Assembly: GCA_003552765.1 (NCBI GenBank)
Contig: PUOI01000320.1
Span: forward strand, 1-6,361
Direction: 5' to 3'
Length of the DNA: 6,361 nt
From: Candidatus Hydrogenedentota bacterium
Lineage (GTDB): Bacteria > Hydrogenedentota > Hydrogenedentia > Hydrogenedentales > SLHB01
A program made the translations under genes and the position numbers. Below are positions 5,426 to 6,361 of the stretch, piece after piece (position 1 is the first letter of the stretch; every line of letters starts with the position of its first letter). Below the pieces are notes generated by a model, which searched no databases, had not been told where the DNA came from, and was given only the letters and a program-made list of their open reading frames with translations.

Positions 5426-5481
5426 TTCGCGTTAATTGGCGTTCATTCGCGGTTTCTCTTCGCGGTTGCATCTCGCGGTTA
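5426..5481 (-). repeat. Right repeat arm of the GxxExxY cassette (inverted copy)
   Basis: Read on the minus strand from the fabH stop codon, this arm shows three AACCGCG units in succession and then the less conserved AACGCC and AACGCGAA units toward the GxxExxY gene. Positions 5439-5467 are the exact inverted match of 4910-4938. The inner edge starts one base after the GxxExxY stop codon. The outermost 12 bases on the minus strand (5484-5473, GAGTAACCGCGA) equal 4906-4917 on the plus strand, so the last codon and stop of fabH resemble repeat sequence. Confidence 0.9.
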
Positions 5482-6361
5482 CTCATTGCGGAGGATGGCG
5501 GCGCCGTAGGTGAAGCCGCCGCCGAATGCGGTCAGGGCGATGGGGCCCTTGGGGAGATTTCCTTCGGCTAGGGCGAGGGGAATGCTGCTTGAAGAGGTAT
5601 TGCCGGTGTGTTGGATGGATTGGCGCACGCCGACCCCGGCGGGAAGCCGGCTCTCGACGGCGGTCAGGATGCGGCCGTTGGCTTGGTGGGGGATGACGAG
5701 GGCGAGGTCTTCCAGGGGGATGGCGTTGGCGTCGCAGGCGCTCTGCACGCTATCGAGCATGGCCCGGACGGCGTGGGTGAACACTTTGCGGCCACGCATG
5801 CGAATGCGCGCGTCCTCCCGCAGCCCCACGTAAAGGGCTTCGCCGGGTTCGCCTTCGGCGCCAAGGAGGGGCCGCGTGAGGGTGAGGCCTTCGCTGTCTC
5901 CATCGCTGGCGGCGGTCAGAACAGTGGCCGAGGCGGCGTCGCCGAAGATGATGGCCGTCTCGAAATCGTCCTCCGTTAACCACGCGGACAGCATCTCGGT
6001 GGTGACGGCGAGCACCCGCCGGGCATGGCCCGAGTGGAGGGCGTCGAATCCCGAGGCGAGGGCGTACAGGTAGCCGCTGCACGCCGCGCTGATGTCATAA
6101 GCGGGGATGCGCCGGGGCGCGGCCTTCTGGCTTAATTCGTGGAGGAGCCGGCACGCGGTGGAGGGCGTTGCGGCTTCCGGCGTCGTGGTGCTGACAATCA
6201 CGGCGTCGATGTCCTCCAGCGTGAGGGACGCCTTGGCCACCGCGCCGCGCGCCGCCTCCGCCGCCATGCTTAACGCGGACTCACCGGGAGCCGCCCAACG
6301 GCGCGAGCGAATGCCGGTGCGTTGGACGATATCGTCCGCCGAATACTCGGGGAACCGGGAC
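5479..6361 (-). CDS. fabH: Beta-ketoacyl-ACP synthase III, FabH (partial, 5' end outside window)
   Basis: The open frame continues past the right edge. The internal ATG at 6267 is not the start, because the upstream codons encode the conserved VQRTGIRSRRWAAPGESA segment in frame. In all, 293 C-terminal residues are visible; roughly 30 or more N-terminal residues should be missing. FabH condenses acyl-CoA with malonyl-ACP to begin fatty acid synthesis. The full Cys-His-Asn triad is present: Cys in DISAACSGYLYAL (codon 6081-6079), His in VIPHQANGRI (5688-5686) and Asn in HTGNTSSSSIP (5601-5599). The C-terminus has the typical FGGGFTYGAAILR, then NE and TAA. The gene converges on the Nudix gene with the GxxExxY cassette between them. 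Other thiolase-fold KAS III-like enzymes are possible, but the motifs fit FabH well. Confidence 0.93.
   Translation of the reverse strand, partial: SRFPEYSADDIVQRTGIRSRRWAAPGESALSMAAEAARGAVAKASLTLEDIDAVIVSTTTPEAATPSTACRLLHELSQKAAPRRIPAYDISAACSGYLYALASGFDALHSGHARRVLAVTTEMLSAWLTEDDFETAIIFGDAASATVLTAASDGDSEGLTLTRPLLGAEGEPGEALYVGLREDARIRMRGRKVFTHAVRAMLDSVQSACDANAIPLEDLALVIPHQANGRILTAVESRLPAGVGVRQSIQHTGNTSSSSIPLALAEGNLPKGPIALTAFGGGFTYGAAILRNE

Larger units (their letters stand above)
4869..5481 (+). mobile_element. Candidate inverted-repeat-bounded cassette carrying a GxxExxY gene
   Basis: A single GxxExxY gene is framed by two inverted repeat arms (4869-4951 and 5426-5481). Both outer ends read TAACCGCGA inward and coincide with the stop codons of the convergent flanking genes. 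The gene is much poorer in GC than its neighbours: 57 of 120 bases (about 48%) at 5221-5340, against 42 of 60 in fabH and 45 of 60 in the Nudix gene. There is no transposase, integrase or reverse transcriptase inside. Mobility is therefore inferred from the boundaries and composition, not from a known element family. The only possible target duplication is the terminal TA at both edges, which may simply be part of the repeat. An alternative is a non-mobile repeat array that attracts or expands beside this gene family. Confidence 0.45.

Overview
This is a 6.36 kb stretch of GC-rich bacterial chromosome. Hand-counted 60-base blocks reach 70-75% GC in the Nudix and fabH genes. It carries seven protein genes that I support and no RNA genes, CRISPR array or recognisable transposase. 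The gene set (MinD/ParA-type ATPase, bactofilin, YugP-type zinc peptidase, thioredoxin reductase, FabH, GxxExxY protein) and the frequent TTG starts suggest an uncultured Gram-negative bacterium, perhaps Planctomycetes/PVC-like or Hydrogenedentes-like. That placement is an inference from gene content only.

Left part (1-2954, all on the minus strand): a compact run reads from right to left. It holds a FlhG/MinD-like P-loop ATPase, a bactofilin (21 nt gap), a YugP-like membrane zinc metallopeptidase (7 nt gap) and, after 105 nt, the start of an exported protein resembling the N-terminal domain of FlgT. The tight spacing and a candidate promoter near 3020-3048 suggest one transcription unit. Its likely theme is the cell surface or cytoskeleton: a polymer-forming scaffold, a positioning ATPase, a membrane protease and an exported protein.

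Middle (3123-4871): trxB (minus strand, complete, redox-active CATC) is divergent from a Nudix hydrolase of the ADP-ribose pyrophosphatase type (plus strand). They share a 231 nt intergenic region with a perfect TATAAT -10 box facing trxB.

Right part (4869-6361): a GxxExxY-family gene with PD-(D/E)XK nuclease-like residues sits alone between two convergent housekeeping genes, the Nudix gene and fabH (fabH lacks its 5' end here). It is framed by long inverted repeats built from AACCGCGAA-type units. The core is 29 bp perfect, extending to 42 bp with two mismatches. The outer ends of both arms coincide exactly with the TAA stop codons of the flanking genes. The enclosed gene is also clearly lower in GC than its neighbours. 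Together this looks like a small discrete cassette, possibly mobile without a conventional transposase, and it is the most interesting object in the window.

Three of the seven genes appear to start with TTG; two of these have strong Shine-Dalgarno sequences. The bactofilin start is ambiguous.
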